A DNA stretch of 64,000 bases from Amycolatopsis jiangsuensis (lineage in GTDB: Bacteria > Actinomycetota > Actinomycetes > Mycobacteriales > Pseudonocardiaceae): positions 2,542,001 through 2,606,000 of the forward strand of contig NZ_JACHMG010000001.1 in assembly GCF_014204865.1 (NCBI RefSeq), read 5' to 3'. Shown here piece after piece: positions 1 through 8,567 of this stretch (positions are counted from its first letter, which is position 1; every line of letters begins with the position of its first letter). The translations under genes and the position numbers were made by a program. The notes under the pieces are model-generated. The model saw only the letters and a list, made by a program, of their open reading frames with translations. It was not told the origin of the DNA and did no database searches.

Positions 1-1251
1 GAGGACCTCGACGAATGGGCCGCGATGGGCCTGTCCGGCTGGTCCGCGGCCGACGTCTTCCCGCTGTACACGCGGCTGGAGACCAATGACGGGCCCGGCG
101 AGCACCACGGTCGTTCCGGGCCGGTGACGATCCGGTCCGTGCCGCCGCACGATCCGACCGGCGTGGCGCTGCTGTCGGCGTGCGAGCAGGCGGGTATCCC
201 GACCACCGAGTTCAACTCCGGCTCCACCGTGACCCACGGCGCGAACTGGTTCCAGATCAACGCCCGTGAGGACGGCACCCGGTCCTCTGCCTCGGTGTCC
301 TACCTGCACCCGATCGAGGGCAAGCGGCCGAACCTGGAGGTCCGCACCGGTGCGCGGGCCAAGCGGCTGCTGTTCGACGGCCGCCGCTGCACCGGCGTCG
401 AGGTGCTGGCCCCGGACCTGATCCACAGCGAGCGGCTCACCGCGCGACGCGAGGTCGTGGTCAGCTCCGGCGCGATCGACACGCCGAAGCTGCTGATGCT
501 CTCGGGGATCGGCCCGGCAGGGCACCTGCGCGAGGTCGGCGTGGACGTGCTGGTGGACTCCCCCGGCGTCGGCGCGAACCTGGAGGACCACCCCGAGGGC
601 CTGGTCATGTGGGACGCGCTGCAGCCGATGGTCACCGAATCCACGCAGTGGTGGGAGATCGGCATCTTCACCACCACCGAGGACGGCCTTGACCGGCCGG
701 ACCTGATGTTCCACTACGGTTCGGTGCCGTTCGACCTCAACACCGTGCGCTACGGCTACCCGACCACGGAGAACGGCTTCTGCCTGACCCCGAACGTCAC
801 CCGCAGCCGGTCGCGCGGCACGGTCCGGCTGCGCACCCGGGACTTCCGCGACAAACCCCGCGTGGATCCGCGGTACTTCTCCGACGAGCACGACATGCGC
901 GTGATGACCCACGGTGTGAAGCTGGCCCGCACGATCGCCGAGCAGCCCGCGCTCGACGAATGGGCCGGCGTCGAGCTGGCACCGGGTCGCGACTGCGTGA
1001 CCGACGACGAGATAGCCGACTACATCCGCAAAACGCACAACACCGTGTACCACCCGGCGTCCACCGCGCGAATGGGCGCGGACGGCGACCCGGACGCGGT
1101 GCTCGACGCGCGGCTGCGGGTCCGCGGCGTCGAGGGCCTGCGGGTGGCCGACGCATCGGTGATGCCGTTCCTGGTCACGGTGAACCCGTGCATCACCACC
1201 ATGGCGATCGGCGAGAAGTGCGCCGACATGCTCAAGGAGGACCGCGGCTGA
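1..1251 (+). CDS. GMC-family FAD-dependent oxidoreductase, 5' truncated by the window edge
   Basis: The frame is open from base 1 (EDLDEWAAMGLSGW), so the ATG at base 25 is an internal Met and the FAD-binding N-terminus lies outside the window. Seen: the second GMC signature (GAIDTPKLLMLSGIG) and the C-terminal substrate/FAD domain ending in HPAST...ADASVMP...TVNPCIT, which supplies the family's catalytic His and Asn. Family members (choline dehydrogenase, alcohol or glucose oxidases) oxidise alcohols with FAD, usually in the cytosol. The substrate cannot be read from this fragment. It converges on the next gene across a strong hairpin. Confident on family, not on substrate. Confidence 0.9.
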   Translation, partial: EDLDEWAAMGLSGWSAADVFPLYTRLETNDGPGEHHGRSGPVTIRSVPPHDPTGVALLSACEQAGIPTTEFNSGSTVTHGANWFQINAREDGTRSSASVSYLHPIEGKRPNLEVRTGARAKRLLFDGRRCTGVEVLAPDLIHSERLTARREVVVSSGAIDTPKLLMLSGIGPAGHLREVGVDVLVDSPGVGANLEDHPEGLVMWDALQPMVTESTQWWEIGIFTTTEDGLDRPDLMFHYGSVPFDLNTVRYGYPTTENGFCLTPNVTRSRSRGTVRLRTRDFRDKPRVDPRYFSDEHDMRVMTHGVKLARTIAEQPALDEWAGVELAPGRDCVTDDEIADYIRKTHNTVYHPASTARMGADGDPDAVLDARLRVRGVEGLRVADASVMPFLVTVNPCITTMAIGEKCADMLKEDRG

Positions 1252-1265
1252 GGCTTCCCACCACT

Positions 1266-1295
1266 GCGGCCCGGTACCGGCTGGTACCGGGCCGC
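1266..1295. terminator. hairpin between convergent genes
   Basis: Perfect 13-bp inverted repeat GCGGCCCGGTACC / GGTACCGGGCCGC with a 4-nt loop, 15 bp after the GMC stop and 17 bp from the stop of the opposing hydrolase. There is no T tract, as is usual in high-GC actinobacteria. Likely a bidirectional terminator. Confidence 0.7.
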
Positions 1296-1311
1296 GGCGG
1301 TTTACGGCGGG

Positions 1312-2802
1312 TCACGGCACCGGCTGCGGTTCCGGAATCGGCGGACCGTCGCAGCTGCCGGTGGCCGGTTCCCCGGTCTCGAAGAACCGAGTCACCTCGC
1401 TCGCGCAGGCGAGCGTGGCCACCGACGCGTGCACGTCGTTCTGCACGGTCAGCACCGAACCCCCGATGCGCCGCTGCATTTCCGAGGTTCCTTGGTAGGG
1501 CGTCACGGATTCGTAGCGGTGCGCGATGAGCTGGAGTTGGCTGCGGCCCGGCCGGTAGCCGACGTTCTTCCCGGGTGCCGGCCACTGCACACAGCTGCCG
1601 GCGTAGATCGGCTCGGACGCGGCGGACACCGGATAACGCTGCCGCAGCACGCTGAAGTCCTGCCACATCGCTTCCAGGTCACGGGTTCCGGTCGAGTCGG
1701 CGCAGTTGATCGCATGCTGCACGAACCGGTTGAGCACGTACGGACGCTCTTCGTCCCAGCCGAAGCCGGCCGGCTGCGTGCCGTGCGGGTCGGGCGGCGG
1801 GTTCTTGCCCGCCCGCACGGCGGCGAGCGCCGAAGCCGCGTAGCCCCACTGCGGTGACAGGCTCCCGGCCTGGTTGCTCACCCACGTTCCGTTCAGCGTG
1901 GCCGGCTGCCCGCCCTCCTCGATCGGGCGCGGGTGCGCTTCGAGTTCGTCGCGGAGGGCCAGCACGGTGGCGAACACCTGGTCCGCGGTCGTGCCCAGGT
2001 GCAGTACGTCGTCGCGTTCGGCCATCCAGCCGGCGAACCGGTGCACGTTCTCGTCGTGCGCCTTCGTCTCCGCCGCTTCGAACCGGTCGAGGTCCAGCTC
2101 CGCGGGCAGCGCCGAATCGAGCGCCATCCGGCCGACGTGGTCGTCGAAGAGGCTCCGGTAGGCCGCTCCCAGCGCGGTACCCCAGGAAACGCCGAAGTAG
2201 TCGATCTTCTCCTCCCCCAGCGCCTGCCGGATCGCGTCGACGTCGCGCGCGACGGTGACCGCGCCGAGACTGCGCGCGAACTCCGGATCCTTCTCCACGC
2301 AGCTGCCGAAGGTCTCCGCCTTCCAGCGGATACCGGTCAGCGCCTGGTCCTTTTCGGACTGTCCGGGCCGCGGCTGCGGTCCACCGCTGGCCTGGCAGCC
2401 GATCTGGGCGCTGTAGCCGGTACCCCGCGGATCGAAGCCGATCAGGTCGTAGTGCTCGGCCAACGCGGCCAGCCGGCTGGTGCGGATCTGCTCGGGCATC
2501 GCCATCCCGGTGCCGCCCGGCCCACCCGGGTTCAGCACCAGCACCCCGCGCCGGTGCGCCGGATCGGACGCCGGGATCCGGTCCACGGCGATCTCCATCG
2601 TCCGCCCGTCCGGGCGGGCGTAGTCGACCGGCACGGTCACCGTGGTGCATTCGGCGCTCGTGCCCGCGTTCTTCGACCACGACGGCGCGAGCTGCGTGCA
2701 CGGCGTCCACGTCGGCGGCGTGGGCGCCGCCTCGGCCGGCGCGGTGAGCCCGAGGACCGCGACCGCCGCACCGGCTGTCGTCACCACTTTTCGCAGGGAC
2801 AT
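1312..2802 (-). CDS. secreted alpha/beta hydrolase, tripeptidyl aminopeptidase (TAP/SlpD-like) family
   Basis: 496 aa. An N-terminal signal peptide (residues about 1-26, ending AEAAP) indicates export. The core shows an oxyanion-loop stretch NPGGPGGTG (91-99), FDPRGTG (123-129) and the nucleophile elbow GVSWG with Ser about 206. The TAP-like C-terminal domain follows and carries the likely catalytic His (NDVHAS). Family members remove N-terminal tripeptides outside the cell. In place of the usual (L)DPATP acid motif the protein has YESVTP, so the expected catalytic Asp is Glu. The ATG start has GAGGGTGGGGA just upstream. It stands alone. Activity is uncertain because of the Asp-to-Glu change, although Glu can serve in some hydrolases. 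Confidence 0.85.
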   Translation of the reverse strand: MSLRKVVTTAGAAVAVLGLTAPAEAAPTPPTWTPCTQLAPSWSKNAGTSAECTTVTVPVDYARPDGRTMEIAVDRIPASDPAHRRGVLVLNPGGPGGTGMAMPEQIRTSRLAALAEHYDLIGFDPRGTGYSAQIGCQASGGPQPRPGQSEKDQALTGIRWKAETFGSCVEKDPEFARSLGAVTVARDVDAIRQALGEEKIDYFGVSWGTALGAAYRSLFDDHVGRMALDSALPAELDLDRFEAAETKAHDENVHRFAGWMAERDDVLHLGTTADQVFATVLALRDELEAHPRPIEEGGQPATLNGTWVSNQAGSLSPQWGYAASALAAVRAGKNPPPDPHGTQPAGFGWDEERPYVLNRFVQHAINCADSTGTRDLEAMWQDFSVLRQRYPVSAASEPIYAGSCVQWPAPGKNVGYRPGRSQLQLIAHRYESVTPYQGTSEMQRRIGGSVLTVQNDVHASVATLACASEVTRFFETGEPATGSCDGPPIPEPQPVP

Positions 2803-3024
2803 TCCCCACCCTCCTCGACCGGACCCCCGCCACCGCGGCGGTGACGGGAATCAGCTTGCGCGCCACCGGTTTCGCCGACGATCCGGCAGCCATCGGGCGC
2901 GTCGTACCCGACCGGACAGTCGCGGAGGGGACGTCGCCGGGTTCTCGTCCGGACAAGATGTGACCACGATCACTGCGGCGGTGTGGAGTGGAGCGGCATG
3001 AAGCGGGGCGTCCGGCACGGCTGT

Positions 3025-3137
3025 GCCGATGAATGCCGATGAATGCCGATGAATACCGAGGAGTGGCGATGAATCGCGAGAGGTGGCGATGAGCGGCGAG
3101 GGATGGCGTGAGGCGGCGAGGGATGCCGGTGAGCACC
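3025..3137. repeat. short tandem repeat, 10-bp unit, upstream of the iron-regulated gene
   Basis: Three exact copies of GCCGATGAAT (3025-3054) followed by degenerate GGCGATGA / GGCGAGGGATG units to about 3137. No gene is convincing between 2803 and 3171; this repeat is the only visible structure in that gap. Confidence 0.7.
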
Positions 3138-3164
3138 GACCAGCAGCGGCCGGATACCGGGCCA

Positions 3165-3193
3165 TTGCCAGTCAGGCAACCCTTACCTAATAT
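3165..3193 (+). promoter_or_regulatory. sigma-70 type promoter overlapping a DmdR/IdeR-like iron box
   Basis: TTGCCA (3165-3170), a 17-bp spacer, then TAATAT (3188-3193). The -10 ends 6 nt before the ATG at 3200, so a leaderless transcript is predicted. Bases 3172-3190 match the actinobacterial iron box (TTAGGTTAGGCTAACCTAA type) at 13 of 19 positions by eye, including CAGG..A and TACCTAA, and cover the spacer and part of the -10. Iron-loaded DmdR/IdeR bound here should block transcription. This agrees with the downstream siderophore-binding product. Confidence 0.65.
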
Positions 3194-3199
3194 CCGCGC

Positions 3200-4498
3200 A
3201 TGCCCCCTGCGTGGAGATCCCCCGAGGCCGAGCCTGTCCGGCTGCGCCCCGCCGAGCCAGTCCGGCACCGTCCCGCCGGCCCGGTCCGGCAGCGGGCCAG
3301 TGACCCGGTCCCACAGCACTCCACCGACCCGGCCCGGCAGCGGGCCGGTAACCCGGTCCCACAGCACCCCACCGACCCGGCTCGGGAACACTCCGCCACC
3401 GGTTGGGTCCTGCCCTCTCCCGCTGCCGGCTCGGCAGGGCGAGCGGGGAAGGTGGCCGGGTTCGCCGTTCGTCCGGAGCTGCCGCCCCGCGCGGGCAGGG
3501 TCGGGCGGCGGGGCTTCCTGCGTGCGGCGACCGCGTTGTCCGCCACCGCCGCCCTCGCCGCCTGCAGCCGCCACTCCGGCGACTCCGGCGGCTCCGAGGG
3601 CACAGCCGGTCCGGGATTTCCCGTCGACGTCCGTGGGGCGCAGGGCACCGCGACCGTCCCGCACCGTCCCGAGCGGGTGGTTTCGGTAGGCCAGTACCGC
3701 GACACGGACGCGGCCGTCGCGCTCGGCGTGACGCCGCTGCTGACGCCGGACCTGAGCACCTTCCTGCCGGGCGGGCTCTCGCCGTGGCTCAAGGCCCGCG
3801 CCGGAAACCGGCTGCCCGGACTGTTTTCCGGCGCGGAACTCCCGTTCGAGCGCATCGCCGCCGCCCGTCCGGACCTCATCCTCGGCACCGATCGCCCGGG
3901 CCTGGCCCGCGACTACGCCACGCTGAGCGCGCTCGCGCCCACGATCTCGCCCGCGGCCGGCTACAACAAGGACACCTGGCAGGTCACCACCCGCCGGATC
4001 GGGGCCGCGCTCGGGCACGGCGCGGACGCCGAACGGCTCGTCACCGAGGTGCAGAACCGGATCGCCGAAGCGAAACGGGCCAACCCCGGGTTCGCCGGAC
4101 GCACGTTCACCATCGGCCCGGTGGTCGCCGACGGCACGGTCACCACGATCAGCAGCGCGCAGGACGCGTCCGCGCTGTTCCTCGCGCAGCTGGGGCTCGT
4201 GCTGTCGCCGAAGGTGACCTCACTGCCGCAGACCTCGATCCCCGGCCGTTCGCAGATCAGCCCGGAACGGCTGGACCTGCTCGACGCCGACGTGCTCGTG
4301 CTGACCTACGCCACGCAGGGCAGCCGTGAACGGCTGGAGGCGGAGCCGTTGTTCCAGCGGATCCCGGCGGTGCAGCGCGGCGCGTACGTCCCGCTCGACA
4401 TGGCGACGGCGATCGCCCTCGCGTTCCCGACCGCGCTGAGCGTGCCCTACGGACTGCAGGAGTGCGTGCCGAAGATCGCCGCCGCGCTCGCCCGCTGA
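3200..4498 (+). CDS. iron-siderophore ABC transporter substrate-binding lipoprotein (FecB/FepB-like) with N-terminal repeat extension
   Basis: 432 aa from the ATG at 3200. Residues 103-122 are a Tat lipoprotein signal (GRRGFLRAAT...ALAAC, lipidated Cys about 122), followed by a type III periplasmic-binding fold with RPERVVSVG and RPDLILGTD. Such proteins capture ferric siderophores at the membrane surface for an ABC importer. No permease or ATPase lies nearby. The first ~100 residues form a Pro/Arg/His-rich extension containing two copies of a 16-residue repeat. The 3200 start rests on the promoter's leaderless spacing; the in-frame GTG at 3452 gives a conventional Tat signal length but has only a purine run (GGGGAAG) immediately against it. 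Family confident, start uncertain. Confidence 0.82.
   Translation: MPPAWRSPEAEPVRLRPAEPVRHRPAGPVRQRASDPVPQHSTDPARQRAGNPVPQHPTDPAREHSATGWVLPSPAAGSAGRAGKVAGFAVRPELPPRAGRVGRRGFLRAATALSATAALAACSRHSGDSGGSEGTAGPGFPVDVRGAQGTATVPHRPERVVSVGQYRDTDAAVALGVTPLLTPDLSTFLPGGLSPWLKARAGNRLPGLFSGAELPFERIAAARPDLILGTDRPGLARDYATLSALAPTISPAAGYNKDTWQVTTRRIGAALGHGADAERLVTEVQNRIAEAKRANPGFAGRTFTIGPVVADGTVTTISSAQDASALFLAQLGLVLSPKVTSLPQTSIPGRSQISPERLDLLDADVLVLTYATQGSRERLEAEPLFQRIPAVQRGAYVPLDMATAIALAFPTALSVPYGLQECVPKIAAALAR
3287..3382. repeat. 48-bp tandem duplication inside the siderophore-binding protein gene
   Basis: Two adjacent 48-bp copies (3287-3334 and 3335-3382) differ at only a few positions. In frame they encode QRASDPVPQHSTDPAR and QRAGNPVPQHPTDPAR. 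The length is a multiple of three, so the frame is kept. Confidence 0.85.
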
Positions 4499-4505
4499 CC
4501 CCGGG

Positions 4506-5696
4506 CTACTGCAGCAGCGCCACACACTCCACGTGATGCGTCATCGGGAACGCATCGAACGCACGCAGATCGGTCAGCGCGTAACCGTGCCCGGCGAAGT
4601 ACCCGAGATCCCGCGCCAGCGCCGCGGGATCGCAGGCCACGTAGACGATCCGGTCCGGCTCGCCGGCGGCGATCGCGTCGGCGACCGCGCGGCCGGCACC
4701 CTTGCGCGGCGGGTCGAGCACGACCACGTCCACCGGCTTCGGCGCGTCGGCGAGTGCGTGCTCCACCCGTCCGGCATGCCACCGCACCTGCGGCAGATCG
4801 GCGAGGTTGCGCTCGCCGTCGGACACCGCGCGCCGGCCCGATTCCACCGCGTACACGCTGCCTTCCGGGCCGACCTGCTCGGCCAGCACCGAGGCGAACA
4901 GGCCGACCCCGGCGTACAGGTCCCAGGCAACCCCGCCACGCGGGGCCGCAGCCCATTCCGCGACCAGCTGCGCGAACGTGTCCGCGGCGAGCGGGTGCCC
5001 CTGCCAGAAACCGTGCGCGTCGAGCCGCCATTCACGGTCCGCGGCGTGCTGCACGGCCAGGCCACCGGAAAGCTGCTTGCCGCGGGTACGGCCGTGCACC
5101 GTGGCCTGCTCGCGCAGGTGCACCTGGCCTTCGCCGTCACTGGTGACCTCCAGCTCGGTACCCGGCTTCCACCGCTTCGACAGCGGCTGCTCCAGCGCGC
5201 CGGGCACGGTGATCGGGCAGTCGTCCAGCGGGATCACGCGGTGGCTGTGATGCGCGCGCAGTCCGGCGCGGCCGTCGCGGCCGGCCACCAGCCGCACGCG
5301 GGTGCGCCAGCCGAGCGGGTCGCCGTCCAGCGGCTCCACGACCACCTCCCGCTCGATCCCGGCCAGCCGCTGCAGCTGCTCGGCCACCACGTCCGCCTTC
5401 AGCGCGCGCTGGTACGCCGGATCGGCGTGCTGCCAGTCGCAACCGCCGCAGCCGCCCGGCGCGGCCAGCGGGCACGGCGGCGTGACCCGGTGCCCGGAGG
5501 CGGCCAGGATTTCGACCGCGTCGGCACGGCAGAACGCACCGCCCTTGTCCTCGGTCACCTCGGCGCGCACGCGTTCGCCGGGCAGGCCGTGCCGGACGAA
5601 CACCACGCGACCGTCCACTCGGGACACACAGTGCCCGCCGTGCGCCACCGGGCCGATCTCCAGTTCGAGGGTGCGGCCCAGCCAGTTCTCGGTCAT
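4506..5696 (-). CDS. class I SAM-dependent RNA (uracil-C5) methyltransferase, TrmA/RumA-like
   Basis: 396 aa, counterpart of M. tuberculosis Rv2689c by position and sequence type. An N-terminal TRAM/OB domain (residues ~7-55) is followed by a Cys cluster (CPLAAPGGCGGC) suited to a 4Fe-4S site, then the Rossmann fold: DLYAGVGLFA (SAM), LDPPRKGAG (motif IV) and VACDPAALARDL with the candidate nucleophilic Cys. Family members methylate C5 of a uridine in rRNA or tRNA; the exact target is not readable. The ATG overlaps the stop of the upstream KimA-like gene (ATGA), so the two are probably translationally coupled. It converges on the siderophore-binding gene with a gap of 7 bp. Confidence 0.9.
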   Translation of the reverse strand: MTENWLGRTLELEIGPVAHGGHCVSRVDGRVVFVRHGLPGERVRAEVTEDKGGAFCRADAVEILAASGHRVTPPCPLAAPGGCGGCDWQHADPAYQRALKADVVAEQLQRLAGIEREVVVEPLDGDPLGWRTRVRLVAGRDGRAGLRAHHSHRVIPLDDCPITVPGALEQPLSKRWKPGTELEVTSDGEGQVHLREQATVHGRTRGKQLSGGLAVQHAADREWRLDAHGFWQGHPLAADTFAQLVAEWAAAPRGGVAWDLYAGVGLFASVLAEQVGPEGSVYAVESGRRAVSDGERNLADLPQVRWHAGRVEHALADAPKPVDVVVLDPPRKGAGRAVADAIAAGEPDRIVYVACDPAALARDLGYFAGHGYALTDLRAFDAFPMTHHVECVALLQ

Positions 5697-7750
5697 TCGG
5701 CGGTTTCCTTGGTCGATTCGGCGGATTTCGGGCCGGGAGCGGGCGGGCGGGGACCGGTGAACCCGACCCCACGCCGCACGTCACCGGCCGCGGGACGGGT
5801 GCGGGCCCGCCGCGCACGGGCGAGGGCACGCTGCGAGGACTCCAGCTGCCACGGCACGCTGGTCACCATCACCCCGGGCTGAAACAGCAGCCTTCCCTTG
5901 AGCCGCAAGGCACTCTGGTTGTGCAGCACCTGTTCCCACCAGCGTCCGACCACGTATTCCGGGATGAACACGGTGACCACGTTGCGCGGGTTGTCGCCCC
6001 GCACCCGCTTCACGTAGTCCAGCACCGGTTTCGTGATCTCCCGGTACGGCGATTCGACGACCTTGAGCGGCACGCGGAACTTGTGCGCCTCCCATTGCTG
6101 GGTCAGCCTGCGGGTGTCCGCGTCGTCCACGTTCACCGTGACCGCCTCGAGCACGTCCGGGCGCATCGCCTTGGCGTAGGCCAGCGCCCGCAGCGTCGGA
6201 CGGTGCAGTTTGGACACCAGCACGATGGCGTGGTTGCGCGAGGGCAGCACGGTCGGCGTCTCGTCGAGCTCCTTGAGCTCCTCGGCCACCCGGTCGTAGT
6301 GCTTGCGGATCGCGGTCATCAGCACGAAGATCGCCACCATCGCCGCGATCGCGATCCACGCGCCGAGCAGGAACTTGGTGATCAGCACGATCACCAGCAC
6401 GGTGCCGGTCATGGTCAGCCCGATCGCGTTCACCGTCTGCGAGCGCCGCATCCGCCGTCGCGCAGACCCATCGGTTTCCTTGCGCAGCAACCGGTTCCAG
6501 TGCCGGACCATGCCGGCCTGGCTGATCGTGAAGGACACGAACACGCCCACGATGTAGAGCTGGATCAGCCGGGTGACCTCTGCGTCGAACGCGATGATCA
6601 GCACCAGCGCGAAGATCGCCAGGAACAGGATGCCGTTGGAGAAGGCCAGCCGGTCGCCGCGGGTGTGCAGCTGCCGCGGCAGGTACCGGTCCTGGGCGAG
6701 GATCGAGCCGAGCACCGGGAACCCGTTGAACGCGGTGTTCGCGGCCAGCAGCAGGATGATGCCGGTGGAGAAGGAGATGTAGTAGAACGCCGGCGGGAAG
6801 TCGGCGAACACCGCGTGCGCGATCTGCGCCACGATCGTCTTCTGCTGATACCCCGGCGGCGCGCCTTGCAGCTGCTCGGCCGGTTTGTCCGCGAAGTTCA
6901 CCTTGGTGATCACCGCGAGGGTGATGATGCCCACCAGCATGGTGACTGCGAGCACGCCCATCATCAGCAGGGTGGTCGCCGCGTTCTTCGACTTCGGCTT
7001 GCGGAAGGCCGGGACGCCGTTGCTGATCGCCTCGACCCCGGTCAGCGCCGCCGCGCCGGAGGAGAACGACCGCAGGATCAGGAAGACGAACGCGATCCCG
7101 GTCCAGCTGCCCTCGGAGTGCAGCTGAAAGTCCGCGCTTTCGGCCCGCATCTCGGTACCGGTGGCGGCCTCGACCAGACCCCAGCCGACCATCACCAGGA
7201 TGCCGAGGATGAAGCCGTAGGTGGGAATCGCGAACGCTTTGCCCGATTCGCGCACCCCGCGCAGGTTCAGCGCGCTCAGCACGGCGACGATGACGATCGC
7301 GGTGATCACCTTGTGCTCGGCCACCCACGGAATGGCAGAGCCGATGTTGGCCACCCCGGACGAGGTGGACACCGCCACGGTCAGCACGTAGTCCACGAGC
7401 AGCGCACTGGCCACGGTGAGGCCGAATCTGCCGCCGAGGTTGGTGCCGGCGACCTCGTAGTCGCCGCCGCCGCTCGGGTACGCGTGCACGTTCTGCCGGT
7501 AGGAGGCGACGACCGTCAGCATCACCAGGGCGACAGCGACCCCGATCCACGGCGCGAACGCGTACGCGGACAGGCCGGCGAAGCTCAGGGTCAGGAAGAT
7601 CTCCTCCGGCGCGTAGGCCACGCTGGACAGCGCGTCGGAGGCGAAGATCGGCAGCGCGATGCGCTTCGGCAACAGGGTGTGGGCCAGCCGGTCGCTGCGG
7701 AACGGACGCCCGAGGACCAGCCGCTTCAGCACGGTCGGGAACTTCGACAC
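5693..7750 (-). CDS. KimA-like potassium importer of the APC superfamily
   Basis: 685 aa with roughly 11-12 membrane segments (residues ~30-490) and a cytosolic C-terminal domain of about 190 aa. The sequence closely follows Bacillus KimA (YdaO): SSVAYAPEEI near the N-terminus, SYRQNVHAYPSGGGDYEVA, LTGVEAISNGVP, LLAANTAFNGFPVL, TRGDRLAFSNGI and the C-terminal HNQSALRLKGRLL. KimA is a proton-coupled K+ importer regulated by c-di-AMP. M. tuberculosis Rv2690c is the positional counterpart. I chose the GTG at 7750 (MSKFPTVLKRL) because homology begins there; a GTG at 7756 is also possible, and longer in-frame extensions would run into the divergent gene. It is divergent from two RCK proteins and overlaps the methyltransferase downstream. 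Confidence 0.85.
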   Translation of the reverse strand: MSKFPTVLKRLVLGRPFRSDRLAHTLLPKRIALPIFASDALSSVAYAPEEIFLTLSFAGLSAYAFAPWIGVAVALVMLTVVASYRQNVHAYPSGGGDYEVAGTNLGGRFGLTVASALLVDYVLTVAVSTSSGVANIGSAIPWVAEHKVITAIVIVAVLSALNLRGVRESGKAFAIPTYGFILGILVMVGWGLVEAATGTEMRAESADFQLHSEGSWTGIAFVFLILRSFSSGAAALTGVEAISNGVPAFRKPKSKNAATTLLMMGVLAVTMLVGIITLAVITKVNFADKPAEQLQGAPPGYQQKTIVAQIAHAVFADFPPAFYYISFSTGIILLLAANTAFNGFPVLGSILAQDRYLPRQLHTRGDRLAFSNGILFLAIFALVLIIAFDAEVTRLIQLYIVGVFVSFTISQAGMVRHWNRLLRKETDGSARRRMRRSQTVNAIGLTMTGTVLVIVLITKFLLGAWIAIAAMVAIFVLMTAIRKHYDRVAEELKELDETPTVLPSRNHAIVLVSKLHRPTLRALAYAKAMRPDVLEAVTVNVDDADTRRLTQQWEAHKFRVPLKVVESPYREITKPVLDYVKRVRGDNPRNVVTVFIPEYVVGRWWEQVLHNQSALRLKGRLLFQPGVMVTSVPWQLESSQRALARARRARTRPAAGDVRRGVGFTGPRPPAPGPKSAESTKETAE

Positions 7751-7901
7751 CTGCACGAATCTACAGCCGGGCACGGCTGCAGCGCCGAGTGCGGTGGAGG
7801 GGAGGACGGTGGAGCTGACCGGGGCGGGGCAAGGTAGGTTCGGCGCTGGTGTCAGAGGGTACCCGGCAACGGGCCATCCATACCTCGCGAGGAGGCTGTA
7901 C

Positions 7902-8567
7902 GTGCACGTGGTGATCATGGGATGCGGCCGCGTGGGCGCGTCCCTGGCCGCGGCGCTGGAGCGGCTCGGCCACGAGGTGGCCGTCATCGACAAGAGCCAG
8001 CAGGCGTTCCGCAGGCTGGGCAGCGACTTCCACGGCCAGCAGGTGGTCGGCGTCGGCTTCGACCGCCAGGTGCTCGTGGAGGCCGGCATCGAACGGGCGG
8101 GCGCCTTCGCCGCGGTGTCCAGCGGGGACAACTCCAACATCATCTCCGCCAGGGTCGCCCGTGAGAACTTCGGCATCGAGCAGGTGGTCGCGCGGATCTA
8201 CGACCACAAGCGGGCCGCGGTGTACGAGCGCCTCGGCATCCCGACCGTGGCCACCGTGCCGTGGACCACCGACCGGTTCCTGCGCACCCTGCTGCCCGAC
8301 GGCGTGGCCTCGGCGTGGCGGGACCCCTCCGGCAACGTCGCGCTGCTGCAGCTGCCGCTGCACGAGGGCTGGGTCGGGCACAGCGTCAACGCGCTGCAGC
8401 AGGCCATCGGCGCACGGGTGGCGTTCATCATGCGGTTCGGCACCGGTGTGCTGCCCGACGGCAAGAGCGTGGTGCAGGCCGACGACGTCGTCTGGGTGGC
8501 GGCGCGTTCGGGCACGGTCGGTGACGTGACGAGCGTGGCCGCTCGCGCCCCGGAGGAGGAAGACTGA
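7902..8567 (+). CDS. ceoB: TrkA-type RCK potassium-regulatory protein (CeoB-like)
   Basis: 221 aa. A Rossmann RCK-N domain with GCGRVGASLA and the acidic/Lys strand end VIDKSQ is followed by a small RCK-C domain (residues ~135-215). These proteins bind NAD(H)/ATP in the cytosol and gate K+ transporters. The GTG at 7902 has GGAGG six bases upstream, which settles the start. The stop overlaps the next gene's ATG by one base (TGATG). Positional counterpart of M. tuberculosis Rv2691. No TrkH/TrkG pore gene is in the window; the divergent KimA-like gene is the only obvious partner. Confidence 0.9.
   Translation: MHVVIMGCGRVGASLAAALERLGHEVAVIDKSQQAFRRLGSDFHGQQVVGVGFDRQVLVEAGIERAGAFAAVSSGDNSNIISARVARENFGIEQVVARIYDHKRAAVYERLGIPTVATVPWTTDRFLRTLLPDGVASAWRDPSGNVALLQLPLHEGWVGHSVNALQQAIGARVAFIMRFGTGVLPDGKSVVQADDVVWVAARSGTVGDVTSVAARAPEEED

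Noticed and set aside
7751..7901. c-di-AMP (ydaO) riboswitch ahead of the KimA-like or RCK genes
   Set aside because: The 151-bp gap lacks recognisable riboswitch core elements and the KimA-like gene has little room for a leader; a covariance search would be decisive.
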